A stretch of 64,000 bases of DNA from Pleurocapsa sp. FMAR1 (GCF_963665995.1 NZ_OY762512.1:3906001-3970000); one strand, 5' to 3'; positions 52,009 through 62,213 are shown, numbered from the stretch's first letter. A program made the numbers and translations. Notes: generated from the letters alone by a model not told the origin.

Positions 52009-52260
52009 AAGCGGAGCGCTACTAGCAGCCTGCCAAGCTTCAGGAGTGTAGGTTTTAAGAGAGAGGGCATGAATTGTTTCTGATGCCAACTCAGCTTGCA
52101 GTGCAGCATAAACTATTTGATGCTGTTTGACTCTGGATTTGCCTGCAAAGTCTGGAGATACAATTATGGCTTCAAAATGTTGTCCATCGCCCGCAACTTT
52201 AACTTTGGCATTGGACAGTTTCTCTTGAATCATTGTTTGTACTTGTTCAGGGCTAATCAT
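52003..52260 (-). CDS. BolA family protein
   Basis: An 85-residue protein with the BolA fold: [40 protein letters not shown] (the FxGxxxxxRH-type helix) and [18 protein letters not shown]. BolA proteins pair with CGFS glutaredoxins in iron-sulphur trafficking. The last codons overlap the STRR repeat, so the C-terminus may be repeat-derived. Confidence 0.9.
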   Translation of the reverse strand: MISPEQVQTMIQEKLSNAKVKVAGDGQHFEAIIVSPDFAGKSRVKQHQIVYAALQAELASETIHALSLKTYTPEAWQAASSAPLK

Positions 52261-52352
52261 ATTTTATTTTAGTAGAATGGGTATAGACTTTAATTTTAGA
52301 CAGTATTTAGTTGTTGTAACCTAAACCTAATCTGCTCTATGTAATTAAGTTA

Positions 52353-53051
52353 TTAGGGATTAGGAATCGTTGGATCTACACTTGGCGGTTGAGCTTCTGG
52401 GTTTGGAGCTTGAGGGGCAGCATCAGGGGGAGACTGAGGAGACTGGGGAGTAGGTGCTGGATTTTGCAGAGGAGTAGAATCTGGTTTAGAAATAGTAAGA
52501 GGCGTATCTACAAAACCAATCTCTAATAGCTGATCGTAAGCCTTCTTACCCAATCCAATTCCTGGACTTTGAGAGGTAACAACTTGAATTAGCAAAGGAA
52601 TAGATAATTCAGGGTTTCCCTGCGCTCGATGAACTAAAGCCAACTGATAGGTTGCATTGTCCCTGGCAACACCAGTTTCCAAAGCTTTTTTGCGCTGAGA
52701 TTCAGCAGCAGCATTGTCTATTCCAGTGGTGCTATTGAATAGCTGGAGATAGAAGTTAGATAGTTGGTTGTATACCTGACGCGCACGCTGCAATTTCTGT
52801 GATGCTAGAGCATAATTTTGAGCATCAATAGCCTTATCGGCTTCTGCCATTAGTTTTTTTCCGCCTTCGATGCTAAAAATGCTGGCTGAGGGAAGAGAAT
52901 TACCTTCGGCGGCTTTATTTTCAGTCGATTGAGACTCTACGGGAGTAGTTGTTGACTGTGCCTGAATAGAAGCAATAGGAAAACCAATTAAAAATAAAGT
53001 CAAAAACAATAAGCGAGGCACAGAAGAGTTAATTATATTTAGTCTAAGCAT
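52353..53051 (-). CDS. Secreted TPR-like protein with proline-rich tail
   Basis: A 232-residue protein with a signal peptide (about 1-31, ending SIQAQS), helical pairs KLMAEADKAIDAQNYALASQ and LVHRAQGNPELSIPLLIQVV that look like degenerate TPRs, and a Pro/Gln-rich C-terminal tail. It is probably periplasmic. No specific function is indicated. Confidence 0.6.
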   Translation of the reverse strand: MLRLNIINSSVPRLLFLTLFLIGFPIASIQAQSTTTPVESQSTENKAAEGNSLPSASIFSIEGGKKLMAEADKAIDAQNYALASQKLQRARQVYNQLSNFYLQLFNSTTGIDNAAAESQRKKALETGVARDNATYQLALVHRAQGNPELSIPLLIQVVTSQSPGIGLGKKAYDQLLEIGFVDTPLTISKPDSTPLQNPAPTPQSPQSPPDAAPQAPNPEAQPPSVDPTIPNP

Positions 53052-53240
53052 AGGTTATGTCTTACCATTTTGTTTCGGTCTTGAGAGGTGATGGCTTTGA
53101 GGCTTCAGGTATCTTATCACCCAATAACCCGTGTGTGAAAATCAAAAACTTTATCTTGATTGGGATTAAAAAACTGGTTGATTTATCATTTGATCGCTTA
53201 TGGTGGAAAGGTTTATTTCTAGGCAGCTTTAGCTTAGTCT

Positions 53241-54659
53241 ATGTATCGCTTAATTTGGATTTTATCCTGCATAACTTTAATTACCGCCTGTCAGAAAACT
53301 TCTTCTCGACAAGCTAATTTACCTCAAGATAAATTTATTCAAGCTTATTTTAATCATCGACAAAGTAATGATGATACTTACATCGATCCTTATCGTCAAA
53401 TAGAACATTCAGGTGATAATTTAGAAGCAGTAATAATTAACGAGATAGAAAAAGCAAAAACTAATATCGATTTAGCTGTGCAAGAGCTAAATTTACCATT
53501 AGTGGCTCAGGCTCTAGCTCAAAGTTATCGCTCAGGGGTAAAAATAAGAGTAATTTTAGATAATAACTATAGTCGCCCTTTGAGTAGTTTAAGCGCACAG
53601 CAAATTAAGCAGTTAAAGCAACGCGATCGCCTAAAATATAATCAGTTTTTTCAGTTAGTAGATCTAAACCAGGATGGTCGTTTAAGCGATCACGAAATTG
53701 CCCAGAGAGACGCTTTAGCGATTTTAGAACAGGCAGGTATTCCTGTCATTGACGATGCTGCTGATGGCTCAAAAGGAAGCGGTTTGATGCACCATAAATT
53801 TATGGTAGTTGATGACGAAAAAGTAGTCACAGGGTCAGCGAATTTAACCCTCAGTGGTGTTCATGGAGATATTGATAATTTAAATACCAAAGGTAATGTT
53901 AATCATTTACTTACTATTGATAATAACCAGGTTGCAAAGTTTTTTACTGAAGAATTTAACTATATGTGGGGAGATAATAATCAAGGCGGATTAAATAGCA
54001 GATTTGGTTTAAAGAAACCTTGGCGATCGCCTGTATCTATTCAAGCAGAAAATACCCAGATTACAGTTCAATTTTCTCCTACTCCTAGCAGCAAGAATTG
54101 GCAGGATAGTACTAATGGTTTAATTGCCAAGACAATCAATGAGGCTAACAAGTCTATTGATTTGGCATTGTTTGTTTTTAGTGACCAAGAAATAGCTAAT
54201 ACTCTACAGTCAAAACAGCACCAAGGGTTGAGCTTACGAGGTGTTTTCGACCCTGGTTTTGCCTTTCGTTACTACAGTGAAGTATTAGATATGCGAGGCA
54301 TTACCCTCAGCAATGACTCTTTGAAGCGAAAAAATTCTCTCTGTCAAGCCGAAACTGGTAACAATCCTTGGCAACAACCCCTGCAAACTATGGGTATAGC
54401 CAACCTAAATGCGGGAGATAAGCTTCATCACAAGTTTGCCCTAGTGGACGATCAAACCGTGATTTCTGGCTCACAAAATTGGTCTGAGGCTGCTAATAGT
54501 AACAACGATGAAACTGTGATTGCGATCGATAACCCAACAGTTGCCCAGCATTTTCAACAAGAGTTTGAAAGTCTTTATCAAGTGGCTTTTTTCGAGCTAC
54601 CGCCCAAAATAAAAACTAAGCTTCAGCAGCAACAATCTTGTCAGCGTACACTGCCTTAA
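53241..54659 (+). CDS. Lipoprotein phospholipase D-family protein with EF-hand loop
   Basis: A 472-residue protein. The signal ends in a lipobox (ITLITAC), so it is membrane-anchored outside the cytoplasm. Two HKD motifs, HHKFMVVDDEKVVTGSANLT and HHKFALVDDQTVISGSQNWS, form the PLD active site. Between the first strand region and the first HKD lies DLNQDGRLSDHE, a canonical EF-hand calcium loop. It may be a calcium-regulated nuclease or phospholipase of the cell envelope. The EF-hand inside a PLD is uncommon. Confidence 0.85.
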   Translation: MYRLIWILSCITLITACQKTSSRQANLPQDKFIQAYFNHRQSNDDTYIDPYRQIEHSGDNLEAVIINEIEKAKTNIDLAVQELNLPLVAQALAQSYRSGVKIRVILDNNYSRPLSSLSAQQIKQLKQRDRLKYNQFFQLVDLNQDGRLSDHEIAQRDALAILEQAGIPVIDDAADGSKGSGLMHHKFMVVDDEKVVTGSANLTLSGVHGDIDNLNTKGNVNHLLTIDNNQVAKFFTEEFNYMWGDNNQGGLNSRFGLKKPWRSPVSIQAENTQITVQFSPTPSSKNWQDSTNGLIAKTINEANKSIDLALFVFSDQEIANTLQSKQHQGLSLRGVFDPGFAFRYYSEVLDMRGITLSNDSLKRKNSLCQAETGNNPWQQPLQTMGIANLNAGDKLHHKFALVDDQTVISGSQNWSEAANSNNDETVIAIDNPTVAQHFQQEFESLYQVAFFELPPKIKTKLQQQQSCQRTLP

Positions 54660-54794
54660 AGAGGAGCGCGTTCGGCGGTCAAAAAGCTTTAAGTTCTAAG
54701 CTTGGCAATATTATCTAAATTCTATTGATAATTATTATCGATTAACAGCTATAATTTTTTAATTAAACTAATTGATTAATATTCTCAATAACCA

Positions 54795-55115
54795 ATGATT
54801 AACAACGATCGCGAATCCTATCCCCAAAGTCGAAAAAAAGCCAATCTAGAACCCTCTTGTCATTTAGAACAGAATAAACTTAGTCAGGTTTTAGCGGTTA
54901 AGTGGTCTTCACGCTGGGATGTATTTCGTCGCCTCAAGGAATTAGAGATTAATTGCCAGTGTTCAACCAATGAGCCTTTGCTGGTTCATTTGCATAGTCC
55001 AGCTACTGCTATACAAATTTGGAGTGTAGTTAGACAATTTAATGGATCTCGTCAGGAATTGATTGGATGCTTAGATGATTGCTGGCAGATAAGGTACGAT
55101 CGTAGAAGCAAATAA
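54795..55115 (+). CDS. Conserved cyanobacterial protein of unknown function
   Basis: A 106-residue protein: LAVKWSSRWDVFRRLKELEI then CQCSTNEPLLVHLHSPATAI and QIWSVVRQFNGSRQELIGCL. It seems like a small cyanobacterial family without a named domain. It is followed 16 bp later by the ferredoxin-like gene, so both are likely one operon. Confidence 0.6.
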   Translation: MINNDRESYPQSRKKANLEPSCHLEQNKLSQVLAVKWSSRWDVFRRLKELEINCQCSTNEPLLVHLHSPATAIQIWSVVRQFNGSRQELIGCLDDCWQIRYDRRSK

Positions 55116-55131
55116 TTTTGAGCGAGCAACG

Positions 55132-55719
55132 ATGAAAAAAGCAGGTAATGCAGTCTCTTCTTTTAATCTCAGTGGAAAATTGAGCAAAATTAAGCTTGAG
55201 AAAAATAAAATTAAATACATTAAGCTGGCTACCGAGCAAAATAAAGTTTGGATCAAGGTCAGCAAAAAGCTGAGAAAGCAGATTTCACAACTACCCCTTG
55301 AGTCTAAGCTAGAGGTAGCAGGAAAGCTTAAACAATATTCCAAAACGGGTAAGGTCAAATACAAAGCCCAAACTATTACTTTAGTGCCTCAAAACCTGGA
55401 GCAATCTGCCAAAATCAAAACTAAGCAGGTTTCTTTGCTGCCTGTGTTTGACAGCAAAACAAAATCCAAAGCTAAAGTGTTGATCTGCCAAAAATCCAAC
55501 TGCTGGAAAAAAGGTGGTCAACAAGTCTTTGAAGAATTAGAATCCGTATTGAGCGATCGCAATTTAAGCGAGCAGATTTCGATTAAAAAAACAGGCTGTT
55601 TAAACAAATGCAAAAAAGCTCCTAATTTAGTCATGCTCCCTGACAAAGCTCATTACACCAAGGTTAAACCAAAGCAGGTTGCCGATTTTGTTGATAAGCA
55701 TTTAATTGCTGAATCTTGA
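55132..55719 (+). CDS. Thioredoxin-like [2Fe-2S] ferredoxin-domain protein
   Basis: A 195-residue protein. Residues about 115-195 form a thioredoxin-like ferredoxin: VLICQKSNCWKKGGQQVFEE and KKTGCLNKCKKAPNLVMLPD give four Cys (C-x4-C..C-x3-C) for a [2Fe-2S] cluster. The N-terminal 110 residues are lysine-rich and beta-like, with no recognised fold. It may pass electrons or sense redox state. Same operon as the preceding small gene. Confidence 0.85.
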   Translation: MKKAGNAVSSFNLSGKLSKIKLEKNKIKYIKLATEQNKVWIKVSKKLRKQISQLPLESKLEVAGKLKQYSKTGKVKYKAQTITLVPQNLEQSAKIKTKQVSLLPVFDSKTKSKAKVLICQKSNCWKKGGQQVFEELESVLSDRNLSEQISIKKTGCLNKCKKAPNLVMLPDKAHYTKVKPKQVADFVDKHLIAES

Positions 55720-55948
55720 GCGTGACAAATTTAAAGACCGCGCTGTTTGTCTCAGTTATAACCTTTTTTAACTCACTGAAACATAGAAACTGTAAGAAAT
55801 CATACTTTGGTGGATTAAAATCATAACTTTTAATCCTCAAGATGGATTCAATCTGGCAGATACTCAATCAAATTAAGGAGTAAGAAGGATGAATATTTAA
55901 TGCTTCACCCTTTTTGAATTACTTGTTAATGACCAATGATCGATAAAA

Positions 55949-57232
55949 ATGCGACAGCTACTGATTGAGGTACAGCTTGGGAAAGGGAAGAAGATTATCG
56001 AATTAGCCGAACAAGAGTTTCAAGGAGCTAACTTAAGTCAAACAGCAGCAAATACCTCTAGAGGAGAGATCGATTTAGTAATAGCTTATGTTCCTAACTC
56101 TCAGGTAGAGAAATTTCTCGGAGAATTAGAAGACTTTGAAGACCTTCACGTTACTTTAATTCCTCGTGGAGTAATGCCTCTTAGACCTCCTGTGGATGAA
56201 GTTCCTGACAAAGTGATTGATGTTGAACCCAAAAGTCCTTTAGAAGTATTTTTAGCTGGTTTACAAAGTGTAGGCTCTTGGAAAGGTTTTATCGCTTATG
56301 CCATAGCTGGCGGAATTATCGTCTGGATTGGTTTATATACTAACAGCAGCTTTCTTTTGGTGGCAGCAATGTTAATTGCTCCTTTTGCTGGTCCGGCGAT
56401 GAATTTTGCGATCGCCACTGCTAGGGGAGACGGTTTATTACTCAAAAAAAGTTTAGTTCGCTATGTAACTGCAATCTTGGTAACTGCTACGGTGACTTGT
56501 TTACTGAGCTTAATTTTGAGTCAAGATCTAGCTTCTAATTCAATGGTAGAAAGTAGCAAGGTTTCTTCTGTGTCGGTTTTGCTACCTTTAGTTGGTGGTG
56601 CTGCGGGAGCTTTAAATTTAGTGCAGTCAGAACGGAGTAGTTTAGTTTCGGGGACGGCGGTAGGAATGTTGGTTGCTGCTGCTTTAGCACCGCCTGCGGG
56701 AACTCTAGGAATGGCAGTTGCTTTGGGGATGTGGAGCATGACCTTTAACTGTGGATTTCTTTTGATTTTGCAGTTAATAGGGATTAATCTAGCTGCTGCG
56801 ATTGTTTTTCGTATCTATGGATTGTCCTCCCAAGGAGCGCGCTACAAACGAGGAAGTAAGTGGATTTTTCCCGTCACTTTAGCTATTACATCTACGGCAT
56901 TAGCTATTTTATTGAGCGTGCAGTTTTCTCTCGATCCAGATTTGCAACGCTCTAGTTTAGAACAGCGTGCCAATGCTGAGGTTCAGAAAGTTGTTAACAA
57001 TAGCGATTTAGGTAAGTTAGTTAAATCCAGCGTTAGTTTTACTAGAGCCGATATTAAGGATCAAAATACCTTGTTGTGTTTGATTTATGTCCAACGTCCA
57101 CAAAATATTACCTTATCCGATCGACAAATAAGCGATCGCTTAACAGAAAAAGTACAAAATAGTCTTGTACAAAAGGATTTCAAGGCGACACCTTTAGTCA
57201 GCGTTAACGTATTAAAGTCACCTAGTTATTGA
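55949..57232 (+). CDS. DUF389 membrane protein
   Basis: A 427-residue protein with an N-terminal soluble domain (about 1-80), a membrane core of about six helices (from about 105 to 310) carrying the DUF389 motif AAMLIAPFAGPAMNFAIATA and AALAPPAGTLGMAVALGMWS, and a C-terminal soluble domain. Function unknown; the TIGR00341-like family occurs in bacteria and archaea. Confidence 0.85.
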   Translation: MRQLLIEVQLGKGKKIIELAEQEFQGANLSQTAANTSRGEIDLVIAYVPNSQVEKFLGELEDFEDLHVTLIPRGVMPLRPPVDEVPDKVIDVEPKSPLEVFLAGLQSVGSWKGFIAYAIAGGIIVWIGLYTNSSFLLVAAMLIAPFAGPAMNFAIATARGDGLLLKKSLVRYVTAILVTATVTCLLSLILSQDLASNSMVESSKVSSVSVLLPLVGGAAGALNLVQSERSSLVSGTAVGMLVAAALAPPAGTLGMAVALGMWSMTFNCGFLLILQLIGINLAAAIVFRIYGLSSQGARYKRGSKWIFPVTLAITSTALAILLSVQFSLDPDLQRSSLEQRANAEVQKVVNNSDLGKLVKSSVSFTRADIKDQNTLLCLIYVQRPQNITLSDRQISDRLTEKVQNSLVQKDFKATPLVSVNVLKSPSY

Positions 57233-57319
57233 GGGGAAAAGAGAAATCAATCATTAAATACGTTTTTTTGATACCTTATAGTTTGATAAGTTAAAAGGAA
57301 TTTTATTATTACAATTTTT

Positions 57320-57592
57320 ATGAGTTTACCAGAGGCAGACACCCCTTTATACAATCACAGCTTACCAACCATCGAAGACTGGCTACGAGGTCAAGGGTGT
57401 AATCAAGATCGAGAAAATCTTCATTGCTGGTATCTTGACAAATTTGCTTGGAAAGCAGAGATTTGTTTAGACGTGGAAGAACTGACCGTACGCTATTACG
57501 ATGCAAAAGAGGCAAGTCAAAACCTTAGTCGTTCATTTAAATATTCTTTGAGTCGCCAAGACATTGAAGAGGCGGTTTTCTCAGGGCCATAA
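57320..57592 (+). CDS. DUF3143 family protein
   Basis: A 90-residue protein: TPLYNHSLPTIEDWLRGQGC, then LDKFAWKAEICLDVEELTVR and LSRSFKYSLSRQDIEEAVF, the DUF3143 pattern restricted mostly to cyanobacteria. No signal peptide, no catalytic residue. Function unknown. Confidence 0.85.
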   Translation: MSLPEADTPLYNHSLPTIEDWLRGQGCNQDRENLHCWYLDKFAWKAEICLDVEELTVRYYDAKEASQNLSRSFKYSLSRQDIEEAVFSGP

Positions 57593-57827
57593 TTTTGAGC
57601 GACAAAAATCTAATTTGTTAACGCTACTTACTGCATTTGATTAATATTCCTCGAACATCAAAGTATTAGCAGGAATGCCAAAGATTCAGGCTAATGCTTT
57701 TAATTTGTCTTGCTGTTTATTCTGTAGCTTTATCAGGGAATACTAAAAAAGGCAATTGTCTTTGATTGAAAAAGTATTTTCAAAAATAATCCTCAATCAA
57801 ACATTGCCATAATTGAAGAATTTGAGT

Positions 57828-60317
57828 ATGGCAATGAATAATCTAGGCTTTAAACTACCTAACCTACTAGAGCTTTTCGTCCGTCACACTCCAGCAGCGA
57901 TCGCCATGTTAGATCGAGAAATGCGTTATTTGGTTATAAGCGATCGCTGGATTGAAGATTATCAGCTAAAAGAAAAAAATATTATTGGGCGAACTCATTA
58001 TGAAATTTTCCCCGAACTCCCCGAACGCTGGAAACAAGATCATCGAGACTGTCTAGCGGGAAAGGTTGAGTTTCTCAAAAGTGAGGAAGATAGTTTTGTT
58101 CGACCTGATGGCAGAGTTGACTGGTTGCGCTGGGAACTACGCCCTTGGCATGATTTGGAAGGTAAAATCGCTGGTTTAGTGATGCTTTGTGAAGTAATTA
58201 CCGAGAGAAAACTACTAGAGCAAAAATTACAAAAGAACGAAGCTCAAATGCGCGCTATGTTTGAAGCCATGACTGACTTGGTTTTAACTATCGAGTTGGT
58301 TAATGATTCAATTCAAATTTTACCAAGGGAATTTTACAATTCAAACTATGGTAATGCTCACCATCAAACAATCGAACAAACTGATGCTCAATTATTTCAT
58401 GGTGCTGAAGCCGAGAATTATCGCAGCCTGATACGACAAGTTTTGCAGACTCAGCAAGCCATTAACCTTGAATACAGTCTTAAGCTCAATAATTCTTTGG
58501 ACTGGTTTAGCGTCAATATTTCCCCCGTATCTGAAACTATCGTTATTTGGGTGGCTCGTAATATCAACCATCGCCAAGAAATGGAACAAAACCTTTTTGC
58601 CGAAAAAGAGCTAGCTCAAGTTACCTTAAAATCCATCGGCGATGCAGTCATTACCACTGATGCTTTAGGTAAAGTAAAATTCGTTAATTCAGTAGCAGAG
58701 CGATTAACTGGCTGGGGGACAGCAGAAGCTCAAGGAAAACCAATAGCCAAAATTTTTCAAATTATCAACCAACATACCAGAGAACCTGTAGTTAATCCTG
58801 TAGATTTGGTTCTACGAGAAAATCATATCTACGAGCTTGCTAGTGATACTGTGTTAATCGCCCGTGGTGGAAGTGAATATGCCATTGAAGACTCAGCAGC
58901 ACCAATTCAAGATCGTCAAGGTAACCTTATTGGTGCGGTCATTGTCTTCCACGATGTGACTGAAGCTCGCAGTTTAGCTCACGAATTATCTTGGCAAGCT
59001 ACTCACGATACTTTAACTGGGTTATATAATCGACGCAAATTTGAGCAACAATTAGATTCAGCAATTCAAGAATCTCAAGCTAATAAAATAGACCACGCTC
59101 TTTGTTATTTAGATTTAGATAGATTTAAAATTGTCAACGATACTTGCGGTCATGCTGCTGGAGACGAATTACTAAAACAGGTAACTAAGTTACTGAAGCA
59201 AAGAATTCGTAGTTCGGATATTTTTGCTCGTTTGGGAGGAGATGAATTTGGACTTTTACTTCATCAATGTCCGATACAAACAGCGCAAACAATTGCTAAT
59301 CAACTCAGACAATTAATTCACGACTTTCGCTTTTCTTGGGAAGATAAGATATTTAAGATTGGAGTTAGTATTGGTTTGGTTGCTATAGATTCAACCACAA
59401 CCAACTTAGCCAGTTTATTAAATAAGGCTGACGCAGCTTGCTACGCAGCTAAAGAAAGTCGTAACTGCGTCCATCTTTACTACGAAGATATTATAGTTGC
59501 CCAACAATGGGGACAAAGACAGTGGATTGCCATATTAAACCGAGCTTTAGAGGAAGATCTTTGTCTTGATGCGCGTACATACGACCCCGCGCAGCATCGC
59601 TTTTGTCTTTATGCTCAAAAAATTGTTAACCTCAAAGATAATGGCGATCGCACTCATTATGAAATACTTCTCCGTTTAATTGGCGAATCAGAAGAAATAA
59701 TTGTTCCTGGTGCATTTCTTCCTGCTGCGGAGCGTTATGATTTGATGCCAGCGATCGATCGTTGGGTCGTCACTACATTTTTTGCTAGCTATGAAGCTTA
59801 CTGTCAATCTAGACAAGAGCAAAATTTAAAGCATCCAACTAACGTATACACCATCAATCTTTCGGGAGCGAGTATTAATAATCAAGAGTTTGCTACTTTT
59901 CTTCAAGAACAATTTGATTGCTATGCTATTCCACCTGAGACTATTTGCTTTGAAATTACCGAAACAGTAGCGATTTCTAATTTAGGTAAGGCAGTAACTT
60001 TAATCAAGCAGTTAAAGAAATTAGGTTGCTCAATTGCTCTAGATGATTTCGGTAGCGGTATGTGTTCTCTGACCTACTTGAAAAATTTACCCGTTGATTA
60101 TCTAAAAATTGATGGTAGCTTTATTAAGAATATCGCCAATGACCCTGTTGATTATGCGACCGTAGAATGTTTCAATCATATCAGTCAAATCATGAACATC
60201 AAAACTATCGCTGAATTTGTAGAAGACGATGTTATTCTGCAAAACTTAAAGCAAATAGGTATTGACTATGCTCAAGGTTATGAAATTGAGAAACCTCAGC
60301 CTCTAATCTTCAACTAA
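57828..60317 (+). CDS. PAS-GGDEF-EAL signalling protein
   Basis: Start at ATG 57828; an upstream TTG at 57813 is in frame. About 829 residues: PAS near 10-125 (ERWKQDHRDCLAGK), a weaker PAS about 130-255, PAS/PAC about 260-380 (ADALG-type ITTDALGKVKFVNSVAERLT), GGDEF with RLGGDEFG, and EAL with ITET, LDDFGSGMCSLTYL, DYLKIDG and AEFVED. The EAL box reads EILLR, so diesterase activity is uncertain; GGDEF keeps its signature. It should synthesise or turn over c-di-GMP in response to a PAS signal. Confidence 0.9.
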   Translation: MAMNNLGFKLPNLLELFVRHTPAAIAMLDREMRYLVISDRWIEDYQLKEKNIIGRTHYEIFPELPERWKQDHRDCLAGKVEFLKSEEDSFVRPDGRVDWLRWELRPWHDLEGKIAGLVMLCEVITERKLLEQKLQKNEAQMRAMFEAMTDLVLTIELVNDSIQILPREFYNSNYGNAHHQTIEQTDAQLFHGAEAENYRSLIRQVLQTQQAINLEYSLKLNNSLDWFSVNISPVSETIVIWVARNINHRQEMEQNLFAEKELAQVTLKSIGDAVITTDALGKVKFVNSVAERLTGWGTAEAQGKPIAKIFQIINQHTREPVVNPVDLVLRENHIYELASDTVLIARGGSEYAIEDSAAPIQDRQGNLIGAVIVFHDVTEARSLAHELSWQATHDTLTGLYNRRKFEQQLDSAIQESQANKIDHALCYLDLDRFKIVNDTCGHAAGDELLKQVTKLLKQRIRSSDIFARLGGDEFGLLLHQCPIQTAQTIANQLRQLIHDFRFSWEDKIFKIGVSIGLVAIDSTTTNLASLLNKADAACYAAKESRNCVHLYYEDIIVAQQWGQRQWIAILNRALEEDLCLDARTYDPAQHRFCLYAQKIVNLKDNGDRTHYEILLRLIGESEEIIVPGAFLPAAERYDLMPAIDRWVVTTFFASYEAYCQSRQEQNLKHPTNVYTINLSGASINNQEFATFLQEQFDCYAIPPETICFEITETVAISNLGKAVTLIKQLKKLGCSIALDDFGSGMCSLTYLKNLPVDYLKIDGSFIKNIANDPVDYATVECFNHISQIMNIKTIAEFVEDDVILQNLKQIGIDYAQGYEIEKPQPLIFN

Positions 60318-60361
60318 GATTATTGATGTTAGCCAAATTCGGAAATAAACTTGTAGATATT

Positions 60362-61078
60362 ATGAATAGAATTGTTGAAGTTTTAGCCGACAAGACTGAT
60401 TTGATCAAGCGATCGCAAGAAATTCTTTTATCTCGCCTACAAGCAGCTATTGAAGCAAGAAATCAATTTACTATCGCTTTAGCAGGAGGCAGCACCCCAA
60501 AACCTCTTTATGAATCTTTAGCTAGTCAGCCTTTACCTTGGTCGAAGATACATTTTTTTTGGGGAGATGAACGCTATGTGCCAGCTAGCCATAATGACAG
60601 TAATCAGTTGATGACCCGTCAAGCTTTACTAGACAGAATTGACATTCCCCAGGGCAATATTCACCCTATGGATACTACCGTCGCAGACCCTCTTGAAGCT
60701 GCCCAAAAACACGAGCAGGATCTGCAAGAGTTCTTTGGAGTTAAACAGACAGAAATGCCCAAATTTGACCTAATCTTGTTGGGCATGGGAGATGATGGAC
60801 ACACAGCCTCATTGTTCCCCAAAACTGAAGCCTTGTCCGTTAGCGATCGCTTGATTACCGTAGGCAATAAAGATGGTCAGCCTCGTCTTACTTTTACCGT
60901 CCCCTTGATTAATCAAGCTCGTTGCGTTGTCTTTTTAGTTGCTGGAGAAAATAAACGTTCTGCTTTAAAAGAAGTATTTGCCTCCCAAGGTGATGCTCAA
61001 AATTACCCCTCTCGTTTGATTCAACCCCAAGGAGAACTTATCTGGCTGTTGGATCGTCAAGCAGCAGCCGAACTATAA
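60362..61078 (+). CDS. pgl: 6-phosphogluconolactonase
   Basis: Start at ATG 60362 (MNRIVEVLADKTDLIKRSQE), giving 238 residues as is usual; an upstream in-frame start would overlap the spacer to the PAS gene. FTIALAGGSTPKPLYESLA, IHFFWGDERYVPASHNDSN and DLILLGMGDDGHTASLFP are the sugar-phosphate site. It hydrolyses the lactone in the oxidative pentose phosphate pathway. Confidence 0.93.
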   Translation: MNRIVEVLADKTDLIKRSQEILLSRLQAAIEARNQFTIALAGGSTPKPLYESLASQPLPWSKIHFFWGDERYVPASHNDSNQLMTRQALLDRIDIPQGNIHPMDTTVADPLEAAQKHEQDLQEFFGVKQTEMPKFDLILLGMGDDGHTASLFPKTEALSVSDRLITVGNKDGQPRLTFTVPLINQARCVVFLVAGENKRSALKEVFASQGDAQNYPSRLIQPQGELIWLLDRQAAAEL

Positions 61079-61193
61079 ATTGCCTAGCTTTTCTATTGAT
61101 CTGTAAAAAACTAGAACGCCAAAGGTAGTATATAGTGGGATAAAAAAATATCTATGTCGGTAGCAGTGTAATAGTCAGTTTAAAAAAATACCT

Positions 61194-62213
61194 ATGATTA
61201 CTTGCCCTAGTTGCAATCATCAAAATCCAGAAGGATCTTTGCAATGCGAAAATTGCTATACTCCTTTGCCCGCTACAGTTGGCTGTCCTAACTGTGGTGC
61301 ATCCGTACAAACTGATGCTACTTTTTGTGGTCAATGTGGTTTTAATTTACAAGCAGAAAACCCCTTTGCCGAAGTTTCTTTAGCAGAAACATCATTCGCA
61401 TCAGAAGAAATTCCCCTGCCAGAAGAAATTCCCCTGCCAGAAGAAATGCCTCTATCAGCAGCCAGCGAGGATATTTTACCCGAAACCTCTATGAGATTAC
61501 CAATCCAAAGCCCTTGGGATGAGCAAGAAGAGGAAGATATGATGACCATTGGACAAACTTACCCAGTATCGCAGATTATAGAGCCAGAGACAGCAGTTAA
61601 TTCTGAATCTTCTGTACCAGATACAAAATTTGCAACTGAAGCAGAATATAATGATTCAACTGCTGATGAAGAAACTTTATCCTGGGAATCAAATACTGCC
61701 GATTTAAGTTTGGATTTTGAGCAGTCCCAAGTAGCTTCAGAACCTTCTTTTGAAGAGCCACCAGCATCAGCACCACCTGGAGTTCCTTTAGAATCAATTA
61801 ATCTTAATAATCAAGCTGGTTCGTCTATACCTAAACCCGCTCAAGATAGAGAAAGTTATGCAGCAAGTGCAACTCAACTACAGTTACAAACCGTCAGCCT
61901 ACTTCATTTACAAAGCAATACTAAGATAAAACTGCCTTTAGACTTAGATGTGGTTCATATTGGTAAACCAAACGGTCAAATTCCTCCTGATATAGACGTA
62001 GCTGGTTTTCCTGATTCAGAAATAGTATCACGGGTTCATGCTGACATTCGGATTGAAGGAGACACTCTTTATATCGAAGACGTGGGCAGTTCTAATGGAA
62101 CTTATATAAATCATTCTTCTTTGGTAAGAGGTAATCGCCATCGCCTACGACCAGGCGATCGCATTTCACTAGGAAAAGGAGATTTAGTAACCTTTATCTT
62201 TCAACGTAGCTAA
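61194..62213 (+). CDS. Double zinc-ribbon and FHA protein
   Basis: A 339-residue protein: two zinc ribbons (CPSCNHQNPEGSLQCENC and CPNCGASVQTDATFCGQCG), an acidic linker with an EEIPLP repeat, and a C-terminal FHA domain (IVSRVHADIRIEG, DVGSSNGTYINHSSL) that binds phospho-Thr. It probably reads phosphorylated proteins made by Ser/Thr kinases. No kinase lies in this window. Length and domain order match a cyanobacterial family. Confidence 0.88.
   Translation: MITCPSCNHQNPEGSLQCENCYTPLPATVGCPNCGASVQTDATFCGQCGFNLQAENPFAEVSLAETSFASEEIPLPEEIPLPEEMPLSAASEDILPETSMRLPIQSPWDEQEEEDMMTIGQTYPVSQIIEPETAVNSESSVPDTKFATEAEYNDSTADEETLSWESNTADLSLDFEQSQVASEPSFEEPPASAPPGVPLESINLNNQAGSSIPKPAQDRESYAASATQLQLQTVSLLHLQSNTKIKLPLDLDVVHIGKPNGQIPPDIDVAGFPDSEIVSRVHADIRIEGDTLYIEDVGSSNGTYINHSSLVRGNRHRLRPGDRISLGKGDLVTFIFQRS

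Noticed and set aside
55039-55364. Minus-strand frames opposite the ferredoxin-like gene
   Set aside because: Shadow frames without family features; the plus-strand protein has the cluster cysteines.
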